Made by a program: the position numbers and the translations under genes. The notes beneath the pieces were generated by a model, which ran no database searches, was not told the origin of the DNA, and saw only the letters and a list, made by a program, of their open reading frames with translations. A DNA stretch of 64,000 nt from Halovulum sp039180525 (GTDB lineage Bacteria; Pseudomonadota; Alphaproteobacteria; Rhodobacterales; Rhodobacteraceae), in NCBI GenBank assembly GCA_039180525.1, contig JBCDDF010000005.1, forward strand, positions 1-64,000. Direction: 5' to 3'. Shown here in pieces: positions 16,677 to 24,923 of the stretch (the first letter of the stretch is position 1; each line of letters starts with the position of its first letter).

Positions 16677-17602
16677 GCGCGCTGGCGATGCTGCTGGCGC
16701 TGGTGATCGATATCTGCTTCGGCTGGCCCGACGCGCTCTATCGCCGTATCGGCCATCCTGTCACATGGATCGGCGCGGTCGTCGCCCGGCTGGAGGCGTT
16801 GCTGAACCGCGGCCGCGCCCGGCGGGCCAAGGGTCTGGCGGCCACGCTTATGGTGATCGGCGGGGTCGTCTGTGCTGCGGCCTGGGTGCAAGCCTGGCTG
16901 CCGCAGACCGCCGTCGGTCTCGTCCTGTTGGCGCTTCTGGCCGCGCCCTGGCTGGCCGCGCGAAGCCTCTGGGCACATGTCGCGGCGGTGGCACGGCCGT
17001 TGGCACGCGCCGATATCGGCGCCGCCCGGGCGGAGGTCGCCAAGATCGTCGGCCGGGATCCGAACGCGTTGGACGCCCCCGGCATCGCCCGCGCTGCCTT
17101 GGAAAGCCTGGCGGAGAACAGCAGCGACGGGGTGGTGGCACCGCTTTTTTGGGGCGCGCTTCTGGGGCTGCCGGGGCTTGCGGGTTACAAGGCGATCAAT
17201 ACGCTCGACAGCATGATCGGCTACCGCACCCCGCGCTATCGCCAGTTCGGCTGGGCTGCCGCGCGTATCGACGACGCCGCGAATTGGCTGCCCGCGCGGC
17301 TGACCGCACTGGCCTATCTGGCGGTCAGTGGCCGGCCGCGTCGGGTCGCGCAGGTGCTGCGCGCCGATGCCGGCCACCACCGTTCGCCCAATGCCGGCTG
17401 GCCGGAGGCGGCAATTGCTGCGGGCCTGGGCGTGCGCCTGTCCGGGCCGAGGGTCTATGATGGCCGTGCGGAGCCGCAGCCCTGGGTCCATGCCGCCGGG
17501 GTGGATGCCGGGCCGGCGGATCTGCGGCGCGGCCTGTGGCTTTATGCCCGGATGTTGGCGCTGGTGGCGGCAGGGCTCGTGGCGATCGTACTATGGCCGT
17601 GA
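16673..17602 (+). CDS. cbiB: adenosylcobinamide-phosphate synthase (CbiB/CobD)
   Basis: A 309-residue membrane protein that attaches aminopropanol phosphate to adenosylcobyric acid. Recognisable family blocks are DICFGWPDALYRRIGHPVTWIG at the N-terminus (the aspartate-rich substrate region), ALESLAENSSDGVVAPLFW and INTLDSMIGYRTPRY, with several hydrophobic segments. The GTG start at 16673 overlaps the bluE stop (GTGA), and the 3' end overlaps cobC by 10 bases. In alphaproteobacterial naming this is CobD; I use cbiB to avoid confusion with the enteric CobD decarboxylase. Confidence 0.93.
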   Translation: MSALAMLLALVIDICFGWPDALYRRIGHPVTWIGAVVARLEALLNRGRARRAKGLAATLMVIGGVVCAAAWVQAWLPQTAVGLVLLALLAAPWLAARSLWAHVAAVARPLARADIGAARAEVAKIVGRDPNALDAPGIARAALESLAENSSDGVVAPLFWGALLGLPGLAGYKAINTLDSMIGYRTPRYRQFGWAAARIDDAANWLPARLTALAYLAVSGRPRRVAQVLRADAGHHRSPNAGWPEAAIAAGLGVRLSGPRVYDGRAEPQPWVHAAGVDAGPADLRRGLWLYARMLALVAAGLVAIVLWP

Positions 17603-18582
17603 TCCAGACCCATGGCGGCGATCTGGACTTGGCGATCCGCCGGTTCGGCGGCGCGGCCGCGGCGTGGATCGATCTGTCCACCGGTATCAATCGCATACCC
17701 TATCCGCTGACAGACTGGCCGGCAGAGGCGACCGCGCTGCCCACCCGCGCGATGGAGACCGCCGCAGCGGCCGCCGCCGCGCGGGCCTATGGCACCAGCT
17801 GGTCGGGGCTTGCGCTGGCCGGGGCGCAGGCGGCGATCCAGGCGTTGCCCCGGCTGGCGGCGCCCGGTGATGCGCGGGTGCTGGGCCCGACCTATAGCGA
17901 ACACGCCCGCAGCCTCACCGCCGGCGGCTGGACGGTGCGCGAGGTGGCGGCGCTTGCCGATCTGCGCGGTGCCGAACTGGCGGTGGTGGTGAACCCCAAC
18001 AATCCGACCGGCGCCATCCTGGATCCCGCCATCCTGCGCGATCTGGCCCGCGACGTGCGGCTGCTGGTCGTGGACGAAAGCTTTGCCGATGTCGTTCCGA
18101 ACGTGTCGCTGCTGCCCGGCGCGGAGCCCGCCAACGTTCTGGTTCTGCGGTCCTTCGGGAAGTTCTTCGGGCTCGCGGGTCTGCGCCTGGGCTTCGCCTT
18201 CGCCGCGCCGCCGCTGCTGGGCCCGCTGTCGGCGGCGTTGGGCCCCTGGGCGGTCAACGGCCCCGCCCTCTCGGTCGGGGTGCGGGCGCTGGATGACACC
18301 GATTGGCAGGCGCGCACGCGGACCAGGCTGGCAGAGGACGCGCGGCGCCTGGACGGGCTCTCCAGCGCCGCCGGCTGGGCGCTTTTGGGCGGTACCGGGC
18401 TGTTCCGGCTCTACCAAACGGCTGACGCGGCGGCGGCGCAGGCGCATCTGGCCCGCCACCGCATCTGGTCGCGTGTCTTCGACTACGCCCCCGGCTGGCT
18501 GCGGTTGGGTCTGCCCGCGGCGCAGGCGGAGTGGGCTCGCCTGGCCACCGCGCTGGAGAAGACCTCAGCGCGCCAGGGCTAG
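17593..18582 (+). CDS. cobC: threonine-phosphate decarboxylase
   Basis: A 329-residue PLP enzyme of the aminotransferase fold that makes (R)-1-amino-2-propanol phosphate for CbiB. The PLP lysine is K190 in LRSFGKFFGLAGLRLGF; VVNPNNPTG (132-140) is the conserved substrate/PLP loop and DESFAD carries the PLP-contacting Asp. It starts at ATG 17593 inside the end of cbiB. It converges on cobQ and shares its last 18 bases with the cobQ 3' end on the other strand. The gene order kinase-synthase-decarboxylase supports the arm-synthesis assignment. Confidence 0.92.
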   Translation: MAVIQTHGGDLDLAIRRFGGAAAAWIDLSTGINRIPYPLTDWPAEATALPTRAMETAAAAAAARAYGTSWSGLALAGAQAAIQALPRLAAPGDARVLGPTYSEHARSLTAGGWTVREVAALADLRGAELAVVVNPNNPTGAILDPAILRDLARDVRLLVVDESFADVVPNVSLLPGAEPANVLVLRSFGKFFGLAGLRLGFAFAAPPLLGPLSAALGPWAVNGPALSVGVRALDDTDWQARTRTRLAEDARRLDGLSSAAGWALLGGTGLFRLYQTADAAAAQAHLARHRIWSRVFDYAPGWLRLGLPAAQAEWARLATALEKTSARQG

Positions 18583-20013
18583 CGCCGCGTCCAGATCCAT
18601 GTGCCGCTCCAAATGTGCGGCCCATGCGTCGAGCGTTTGCTCCAGCGTAACGGCATAGACCTGGCCCGAGCCGCGCCCGCCCAGGCTTTCCAGCATCCGC
18701 GCGCGAAACGCATCGCCGGCGAAGATCCCGTGCAGATAGGTGCCCATCACGCGCCCATCGGCGGACGTCGCGCCCTCGGTGCGGCCCGCGACGCGGGCGA
18801 AGGGCCGGGCGCAATCCGGTCCCTGGCTGCGGCCGATATGGATCTCGTAACCCGGCAGCGGCAGATCCCATTGCGCGTGCTGCGCGGCGGTCAGCGCCAG
18901 GCGTTTCTGCGGCACCATCTCGGTCTCGACATCCAAAAGCCCCAGGCCTGGGGTCTCGCCCGCCGGCCCCTCGATCCCGCCCGGGTCGCGCACCACTTGG
19001 CCCAGCATCTGGTAGCCGCCGCAAAGCCCGAGGATCCGGCCGCCGCGCCGGCGATGCGCGGCCAGATCGACATCCCAGCCCTGGGCGCGCAGAAACGCCA
19101 GATCGCCGCGGGTGGATTTGCTGCCGGGCAGGATAATCAGATCCGCATCCCCCGGCAGCGGCTGACCGGCCTGGACCATTTCCAGCGACACCTGGGGTTC
19201 CGCCGCCAGCGGGTCCAGATCGTCGAAATTGGCGATCCGCGACAGGACCGGGCAGGCGATCTTGATCGGGCCGCCGGCCGGGCCCGCGCGCAAATCCAGC
19301 GCGTCTTCGGCCGGAAACAGATGCGCCTGGTCGAACCAGGGGATGACCCCCAGACCGGCCCAGCCGGTGCGCGCGGCGATCAGGTCATAACCGTCCGCGA
19401 ACAGCGCCGGATCGCCGCGGAATTTGTTGATGGCAAAGCCCCGGATCATCGCCGCGTCCTCCGGGTCCAGAACCGCCTGCGTGCCAACGATCTGTGCGAT
19501 CACACCGCCCCGGTCGATATCGCCGATCAGCACCACAGGCACGTCCGCCGCCCGGGCAAAGCCCATATTGGCGATGTCGCCCGCGCGCAGATTGACCTCC
19601 GCCGGCGAACCCGCACCCTCGACCAGCACCAGATCGGCGGCATCCTTCAGCCGCCCGAAGCTCTCCAGCACCGGCGCCAGTAGGGTGGGTTTCAACCCAC
19701 CATACGCCCCCGCCTTGACCGTCGCGACCCGCCGCCCCTGCACCACCACCTGCGCCCCGGTCTCGGTCTCGGGCTTCAGCAGCACTGGATTCATATCCGT
19801 ATGCGGCGCCACCCCGCAGGCCAGCGCCTGCAACGCCTGCGCCCGCCCGATCTCTCCCCCATCCTCGGTCACGGCGGCATTGTTCGACATGTTCTGAGGC
19901 TTGAACGGCCGCACGCCGAGGCCCCGCCGGACGAAGGCCCGCGCCAGTCCCGCGACCAACTGCGACTTTCCGACATTCGAGCCAGCGCCTTGGAGCATGA
20001 GGGTGCGGGTCAC
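18565..20013 (-). CDS. cobQ: cobyric acid synthase
   Basis: A glutamine-dependent amidotransferase (482 residues) that adds four amides to adenosylcobyrinic acid a,c-diamide. The N-terminal ATP domain has LQGAGSNVGKS (7-17) and VLLKPETETGAQVVVQG; the C-terminal type I glutaminase domain has nucleophile Cys331 in LGLCGGYQMLG and His428 in TYLHGIF. It is the last gene of the riboswitch-controlled operon, four bases after the frameshifted gene upstream. A GTAGGGTGGG palindrome lies within codons 103-112 without breaking the frame. Confidence 0.94.
   Translation of the reverse strand: MTRTLMLQGAGSNVGKSQLVAGLARAFVRRGLGVRPFKPQNMSNNAAVTEDGGEIGRAQALQALACGVAPHTDMNPVLLKPETETGAQVVVQGRRVATVKAGAYGGLKPTLLAPVLESFGRLKDAADLVLVEGAGSPAEVNLRAGDIANMGFARAADVPVVLIGDIDRGGVIAQIVGTQAVLDPEDAAMIRGFAINKFRGDPALFADGYDLIAARTGWAGLGVIPWFDQAHLFPAEDALDLRAGPAGGPIKIACPVLSRIANFDDLDPLAAEPQVSLEMVQAGQPLPGDADLIILPGSKSTRGDLAFLRAQGWDVDLAAHRRRGGRILGLCGGYQMLGQVVRDPGGIEGPAGETPGLGLLDVETEMVPQKRLALTAAQHAQWDLPLPGYEIHIGRSQGPDCARPFARVAGRTEGATSADGRVMGTYLHGIFAGDAFRARMLESLGGRGSGQVYAVTLEQTLDAWAAHLERHMDLDAALALAR
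19680..19705. repeat. REP-like palindrome inside cobQ
   Basis: GTAGGGTGGGTT-TC-AACCCACCATAC lies inside cobQ, related to the frcB-frcC palindromes (GTAGGATGGGG). It encodes residues 103-112 (AYGGLKPTLL); the Y..LKPxLL pattern is normal for CobQ as I recall it, so it has not added extra residues. Confidence 0.7.
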
Positions 20014-20017
20014 GGTC

Positions 20018-20450
20018 TCAAACGCGGAACGGTTGCAGCCAATCTAGCGCCCATTGCGGGGCGCGCGGCCAGGACCAGATGCCCTTCTCCTTCCACAATC
20101 CCTGAAAGGCGTTGATCCGTCCCGCGGACAGTAGGTGGTTCAGGAAGATGTCGTGCGGGTAAACCGTCTTCATCGTGCACAAAGGCGATATGGATTTTCT
20201 TTCCAACATATTTCCGGTCGATCGAGAGCCTGCCCTTCAACTGCACCCTCAGGATGGTCTCTCCATCGACATGGCAGGCGAGAAAATCAGCGCCCTGCCA
20301 ATCGTCACTCAAGCGCATGCTGGGAAAGCCGTAATGCGCCAGCCGCGCGGCCACTTGGTGGAAGTTGAAGTTTTCCTTCTGCCTTGCGCTGAGGCTCCCA
20401 TAACTCACCTCCACAAAGGGTGACGTATCCAGCGCGCCGGCCTCGCTCAA
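20018..20450 (-). pseudogene. conserved hypothetical gene with a frameshift
   Basis: The first reading frame, from ATG 20450, gives a convincing protein N-terminus (SARQKENFNFHQVAARLAHYGF, then MRLSDDWQGADFLACHVDG) up to about 20180. It then turns into unlikely sequence, while the next frame becomes protein-like (VYPHDIFLNHLLSAGRINAF, ending WALDWLQPFRV) and stops at 20018. Removing one base in GACGGTTTAC (about 20160-20172) would join them as DEDVYPHDIF. The intact product would be about 143 residues, of unknown function; the N-terminal pattern recalls small nuclease-like hypothetical proteins. It overlaps the cobO stop by ATGA. Mutation and sequencing error cannot be told apart here. Confidence 0.7.
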
Positions 20451-21055
20451 AACTCTACCCCGGCCTGCGCCTTTACGCCCGACCGGAACGGGTGCTTGAG
20501 CAACTCCATCTCGGTGGCCAGATCGGCCATCTCCAGCAACTCGTCCTTGGCGTTGCGCCCGGTCAGCACGACATGCGTCCCAGCGGGTTTCTCGGCCCGC
20601 AGAAACGCCACCACCTCGGCCACGTCCACGTAGTCATAGCGCAGCGCGATGTTGATCTCGTCCAAGAGCACCATGCGGTTTGCGGGGTTGCGGATCAGCT
20701 CCTTGGCCTTGGACCAGGCCGCCTGGGCCATCTCGATATCGCGGGTCTTGTCCTGAGTTTCCCAGGTAAAGCCCTCGCCCATGGTGTGGAACTGGCAGAG
20801 ATCGCCGAAGTGTTCGGTGATCAGCGTGCGCTCGCCGGTCTCCATCCCGCCCTTGATGAACTGCACCACCGCGCAAGGCATGCCATGGGCGATGCAGCGG
20901 AAGATCATGCCGAACGCCGCCGAAGACTTGCCCTTGCCCTTGCCGGTGTGGACGACGATCAGCCCCTTTTCGACCGTTTTGGTGGCCATGATCTTGTCGC
21001 GAGAGGCCTTTTTCTTGGCCATCTTCGCGTTGTGGCGGTCGGCATCGTCGGTCAT
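20447..21055 (-). CDS. cobO: cob(I)yrinic acid a,c-diamide adenosyltransferase
   Basis: A 202-residue CobO/BtuR-type corrinoid adenosyltransferase that adds the upper adenosyl ligand to cob(I)yrinate diamide. The unusual P-loop HTGKGKGKSSAAFG is at residues 36-49, and VVQFIKGG, RMVLLDEINIALRY and HVVLTGRNA are family blocks. The first 25 residues are lysine-rich. It sits between cobN and cobQ in the riboswitch operon and overlaps the next gene by ATGA, so translation of the broken downstream gene would be coupled to it. Confidence 0.94.
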   Translation of the reverse strand: MTDDADRHNAKMAKKKASRDKIMATKTVEKGLIVVHTGKGKGKSSAAFGMIFRCIAHGMPCAVVQFIKGGMETGERTLITEHFGDLCQFHTMGEGFTWETQDKTRDIEMAQAAWSKAKELIRNPANRMVLLDEINIALRYDYVDVAEVVAFLRAEKPAGTHVVLTGRNAKDELLEMADLATEMELLKHPFRSGVKAQAGVEF

Positions 21056-21115
21056 GGGGCCTCCGGTGTTTGGTGATCTGGTTCTATCGCAGCGGTTTGG
21101 GATTGCCAGGCCGGC

Positions 21116-24100
21116 TCATGCCGCCAGGTCCTTCAGCCGGGCCCGGGCGCTGTTCGACCGCGGCACCCACCGGCCGCGGTCGACGGCCTCTTGCAGCCGG
21201 TCGGCGATTTCGCGCAGGGCGGCGGGGTTGGCCTCGGCGATGAAATCACGGGTCGACTGATCTTCCAGATAGGCGTCGTAGACCAGGTCGAAGTGGTGAT
21301 TGCGCACCGCGCCCGTGGTGGCGGCGAAGGCGAACAGGTAGTCGACCGTGGCGGCGATCTCGAACGCGCCCTTGTAGCCGTGGCGCTTGACGCCGGCGAT
21401 CCATTTCGGGTTGACCGCGCGCGACCGGACCACGCGGCCGATTTCGTCGTCCAGCGTGCGGATGACGGGCCGTTCGGGGCGCGAATGGTCGTTATGATAG
21501 ATCGCAGGTGCGGCGCCGCGCAGGGTTTCGACCGCCGCCGCCGCGCCGCCCTCAAATTGGTAGTAGTCGTCGCTATCCAGGATGTCGTGCTCGCGATTGT
21601 CCTGGTTTTGCACCACGGCCTGGGTGTGAATGAGCCGGCGCTCGAACCCGGCGCGGGCCGGCGTGCCTTCCTCGCCCGCGCCATAAGCATAGGCACCCCA
21701 GGTGACATAGCTGGCTGCCAGATCGGCGCGGCTGTCCCATAACCGCTCGTCGATCAACGCCTGCAGCCCGGCACCATAGGCACCCGGTTTGGCGCCGAAG
21801 ACGCGAAAGCCCGCGGCGGGGCCCAGTTCCGCCGTCTCGGCATGGAACCGGGCGGCGGCGGGGTTCGCGTCGGCCGGCTCGTCCAGTGCCATGACCGCGG
21901 CTGCGGCGCTGGCGACCAGATCGACCTGTGCCGGAAAGGCATCCCGGAAGAAGCCGGATATCCGAAGCGTCACGTCCACGCGCGGTCTGCCCAGCACGCC
22001 CATGGGCAGGATCTCGAACCCGGTGACGCGGCGGCTGGCGGCGTCCCAGACCGGTTTGACGCCCATCAGCGCCAGGGCCTGCGCGACATCGTCGCCGCCG
22101 GTGCGCATGTTCGACGTGCCCCAGGCAGTCAGCGTCATGGCACGGGGCCAGTTGCCGTGATCCTGCAAATAGCGCTCGATCACCATGTCGGCCGATTTCC
22201 AGCCCAGGGCCCAGGCGGCGCGGGTGGGCACCGCGCGGCTGTCGACGGAATAGAAGTTGCGCCCTGTCGGTAGCACGTCCAACCGGCCGCGGGTCGGCGC
22301 GCCCGAAGGGCCAGGGGCGACGAACTGGCCTGCCAGGCCGGTGAGGAGCCCCTTCCCCTCGGCGCCGCCGCTGGCCGCAACCGCTGGGGCAATCTCTGCC
22401 CGCACCGCCGCCTGCACCCCCGCCGAGGCCGGCCCCGGCGCCGCCGCGCCCGCGACCAGCGCCTGCGCCATCAACTCCAAGCGCTCCACTGTGTCGCCGG
22501 CGCTGCGCCAGACATCCGCGCTCAGCTCCGCCAGCGCGGCGGACCGCGGTCCCTCCCAGGGCGCGGCCATGTCGCAATCCAGCGGATCGAACCGCCCGAA
22601 CCCGAAATCCGCCGCCAGCGCGCGCAGGATCGAGGCATCGCCGCCCGTGCCCGCACCCCGCGGCACCCGCGCCAGCGCCACGGTCAGGTCGCGCGCCTGA
22701 TCCCCGCCCGGGCTTTGGCCGAACACATGCAGACCGTCGCGGATCTGCGCCTCTTTCAACTCGCACAGATACGCATCCAGCTTGCGCAGTCGGCTGTCGG
22801 CGTCATCGCCCGCCGCGACGCCGGTATCGGCGTCGAGCCCGGTCGCCGCCATCAGCGCCAGGATCTCGTCGCGCAGATGCCCGATCCGGCGTGGGTCGAC
22901 GCCGGCGGCTTCGTAGTATTCGTCGACCAACGCCTCCAGATCGCGCAGCGGCCCATAGGTTTCGGCCCGGGTCAGCGGTGGGGTCAGATGGTCGATGATC
23001 ACGGCCTGCGTGCGTCGCTTGGCCTGCGTGCCCTCGCCGGGGTCGTTGACGATGAAGGGATAGAGATGCGGCATTGGCCCCAGAACGGCCTCGGGCAGGC
23101 AGGCCTCCGACAAGGCCACCGCCTTGCCCGGCAGCCATTCCAGATTGCCATGCTTGCCCAGATGCACCACGGCCTGGGCGCCGAATTCCAGCCGCAGCCA
23201 GGCGTAGAAGGCCAGATAGTGATGCGGCGGCGGCAGATCGGGGGCGTGATATGTTTCCTCTGGGTCGATGTTGTAACCCCTGGCCGGCTGGATGCCGATG
23301 GCGACATGGCCGAAGGTCAGCACCGACAGCGCGAAAGCGGCGTACTGCGGCGGGTCGGGAGGCCCCGGCGCAGGGGCCGGGGCGCGGTGCGCCGGGCGGC
23401 TACCGTCGGGCGCCAACGCGTCCCGGGCTGGACCCGGGACCTCTGGGCTTAGGAACGGGTCGTCCTCCGGCGGCCCCCAGCGCTCCTCGATCCGCGCGCG
23501 CGCCGCCCAGGGCAGGGTCGCGTACCAGTCGCGATAGTCCGACAGCGCCAGCCGCGCGCCGCCCCGGCGCTCCGCGCGGTCGGGCAGCCAGTTCGTCGGT
23601 CCGGCTCGGATCGCGCGCATCAGCGCCGCCGTATCCGCCGGGGCGTCGTCCACCCGGTAGCCCGCCGCCGCCAGCAGCCGCAGCACCTCGATCGCCGAGG
23701 CCGGCGTATCGAGCCCAACGCCATTTGCCAGCCGCCCGTCACGGTTGGGATAGTTCGCCAGCACCATCGCCACCCGCCGCTCAGCGGGCGTCGTCCGGGC
23801 CAGCGCCGTCCAGGCAGCGGCGAGCGCGGCCACGAACTGCACGCGGTCGCCACGCGCGCGGTAGCTGGCGATGGCGCATTGCGTGGCGTCGTCGAAATAG
23901 GCCTCGTCCTTGAAGCTGACCGCGCGCGACAGAATGCGGCCATCGATCTCGGGCAAGGCCACGTTCATGGCGATGTCGCGGGCGCCCAGCCCGCGTTCGC
24001 TGTTGGCCCAGGCGGCCTCGGCACCGCCGGACAGCACCACCTGCAACACCGGTTTGCCGGGTCGGTCGAGCGGCGTCGGCACATGCGCGCCGGCGCCCGC

Positions 24101-24916
24101 GGAACCGACCGCAAAGCTTGTCGCGTTCAGCACGATATCGGGCGGCGCCTGGGCGAAGATCTGTTCCAACGTCGCCGCCGAAAGCGGATCCTTCAGCGAG
24201 GCGACAAAGATCGGCAGCGGGTTCTGACCCTGCCGCAGCAGCGCCCGGACCAGCCGGTTGATCGGCTGCAACCCGGCGCCCTGCACCAAAGCGCGATAGA
24301 AGACCAGCGCCGCGATAGGCGCGCCCGCGGTCCAGTCGGCGCGCACCGCGTCCAGATCCGGCGCCGTCGCGCCGGGCCAGTACAGCCCCGCGCGCAGCAG
24401 AGGCCGCGCCGGTGGCGGCCGCCCGCCGCCCCGGCCCAGCATATGACGCGCCAGGCGCAGCAGATTGCCGGCATTCTCCGGCCCGCCTTCGACGCAATAC
24501 GACCAGAGCGCCTGCCAATCCTCCGGCGCCACGGTGCTGTGGGCCAAAAGCTCCGGGTCGGGTTTGTCGTCGCCCGGCAGCACCGCCAGCGCCACGCCGG
24601 CCTCCGCCAGCCGCGCAGAGAACTGTTCTAGCCCATATGTCCAATAGGCGGCCCCGCCGAGAACCCGAACGATGACCAGCCTGGCGCCGATGGCGGTTCG
24701 ATCCAGGTATCGATCGACCGAAAACGGGTGCGCTAGCCAGCCCAGATTGGCCAGCCGCAGCCCGGGCGGGTCGGCCAGCGCTGCCCGCGCCTCTGCCAGC
24801 GCCGCCAATTCGGTATCGGCGGCGCTGACAAATATCACCTCGGCCGGGTCTTGGCCTGGGTCTATGGGCTCCGACCCGTCCGAGATCGCGCCCGGCGTGG
24901 CCGCCAGCAGATGCAT
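21116..24916 (-). CDS. cobN: aerobic-type cobaltochelatase subunit CobN
   Basis: The large (1266 residues) catalytic subunit of the ATP-dependent cobaltochelatase that inserts cobalt into hydrogenobyrinic acid a,c-diamide, partnered elsewhere by CobS and the chelatase CobT. Family blocks include YPNRDGRLANGVGLDTP, GIQPARGYNIDPEETYHAPD, HLGKHGNLEWLPGK and ILDSDDYYQFEGG. It starts at ATG 24916, seven bases after cobW. Residues about 488-523 form a Pro/Ala-rich stretch without counterpart in my memory of the family, and a dispersed palindrome lies within its coding DNA (23420-23440). Confidence 0.95.
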   Translation of the reverse strand: MHLLAATPGAISDGSEPIDPGQDPAEVIFVSAADTELAALAEARAALADPPGLRLANLGWLAHPFSVDRYLDRTAIGARLVIVRVLGGAAYWTYGLEQFSARLAEAGVALAVLPGDDKPDPELLAHSTVAPEDWQALWSYCVEGGPENAGNLLRLARHMLGRGGGRPPPARPLLRAGLYWPGATAPDLDAVRADWTAGAPIAALVFYRALVQGAGLQPINRLVRALLRQGQNPLPIFVASLKDPLSAATLEQIFAQAPPDIVLNATSFAVGSAGAGAHVPTPLDRPGKPVLQVVLSGGAEAAWANSERGLGARDIAMNVALPEIDGRILSRAVSFKDEAYFDDATQCAIASYRARGDRVQFVAALAAAWTALARTTPAERRVAMVLANYPNRDGRLANGVGLDTPASAIEVLRLLAAAGYRVDDAPADTAALMRAIRAGPTNWLPDRAERRGGARLALSDYRDWYATLPWAARARIEERWGPPEDDPFLSPEVPGPARDALAPDGSRPAHRAPAPAPGPPDPPQYAAFALSVLTFGHVAIGIQPARGYNIDPEETYHAPDLPPPHHYLAFYAWLRLEFGAQAVVHLGKHGNLEWLPGKAVALSEACLPEAVLGPMPHLYPFIVNDPGEGTQAKRRTQAVIIDHLTPPLTRAETYGPLRDLEALVDEYYEAAGVDPRRIGHLRDEILALMAATGLDADTGVAAGDDADSRLRKLDAYLCELKEAQIRDGLHVFGQSPGGDQARDLTVALARVPRGAGTGGDASILRALAADFGFGRFDPLDCDMAAPWEGPRSAALAELSADVWRSAGDTVERLELMAQALVAGAAAPGPASAGVQAAVRAEIAPAVAASGGAEGKGLLTGLAGQFVAPGPSGAPTRGRLDVLPTGRNFYSVDSRAVPTRAAWALGWKSADMVIERYLQDHGNWPRAMTLTAWGTSNMRTGGDDVAQALALMGVKPVWDAASRRVTGFEILPMGVLGRPRVDVTLRISGFFRDAFPAQVDLVASAAAAVMALDEPADANPAAARFHAETAELGPAAGFRVFGAKPGAYGAGLQALIDERLWDSRADLAASYVTWGAYAYGAGEEGTPARAGFERRLIHTQAVVQNQDNREHDILDSDDYYQFEGGAAAAVETLRGAAPAIYHNDHSRPERPVIRTLDDEIGRVVRSRAVNPKWIAGVKRHGYKGAFEIAATVDYLFAFAATTGAVRNHHFDLVYDAYLEDQSTRDFIAEANPAALREIADRLQEAVDRGRWVPRSNSARARLKDLAA
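23420..23440. repeat. GTCCCGGG palindrome inside cobN
   Basis: GTCCCGGGCTGGACCCGGGAC matches one arm of the repeat at 9993-10067. Here it is coding (about residues 493-499 of CobN) and lies in a Pro/Ala-rich linker, suggesting an in-frame repeat insertion. Confidence 0.7.
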
Positions 24917-24923
24917 CGCCGCC

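Noticed and set aside
22715..23913. Long plus-strand frames opposite cobN
   Set aside because: Low-complexity Arg/Pro/Gly translations without starts; cobN on the minus strand has clear family blocks throughout.
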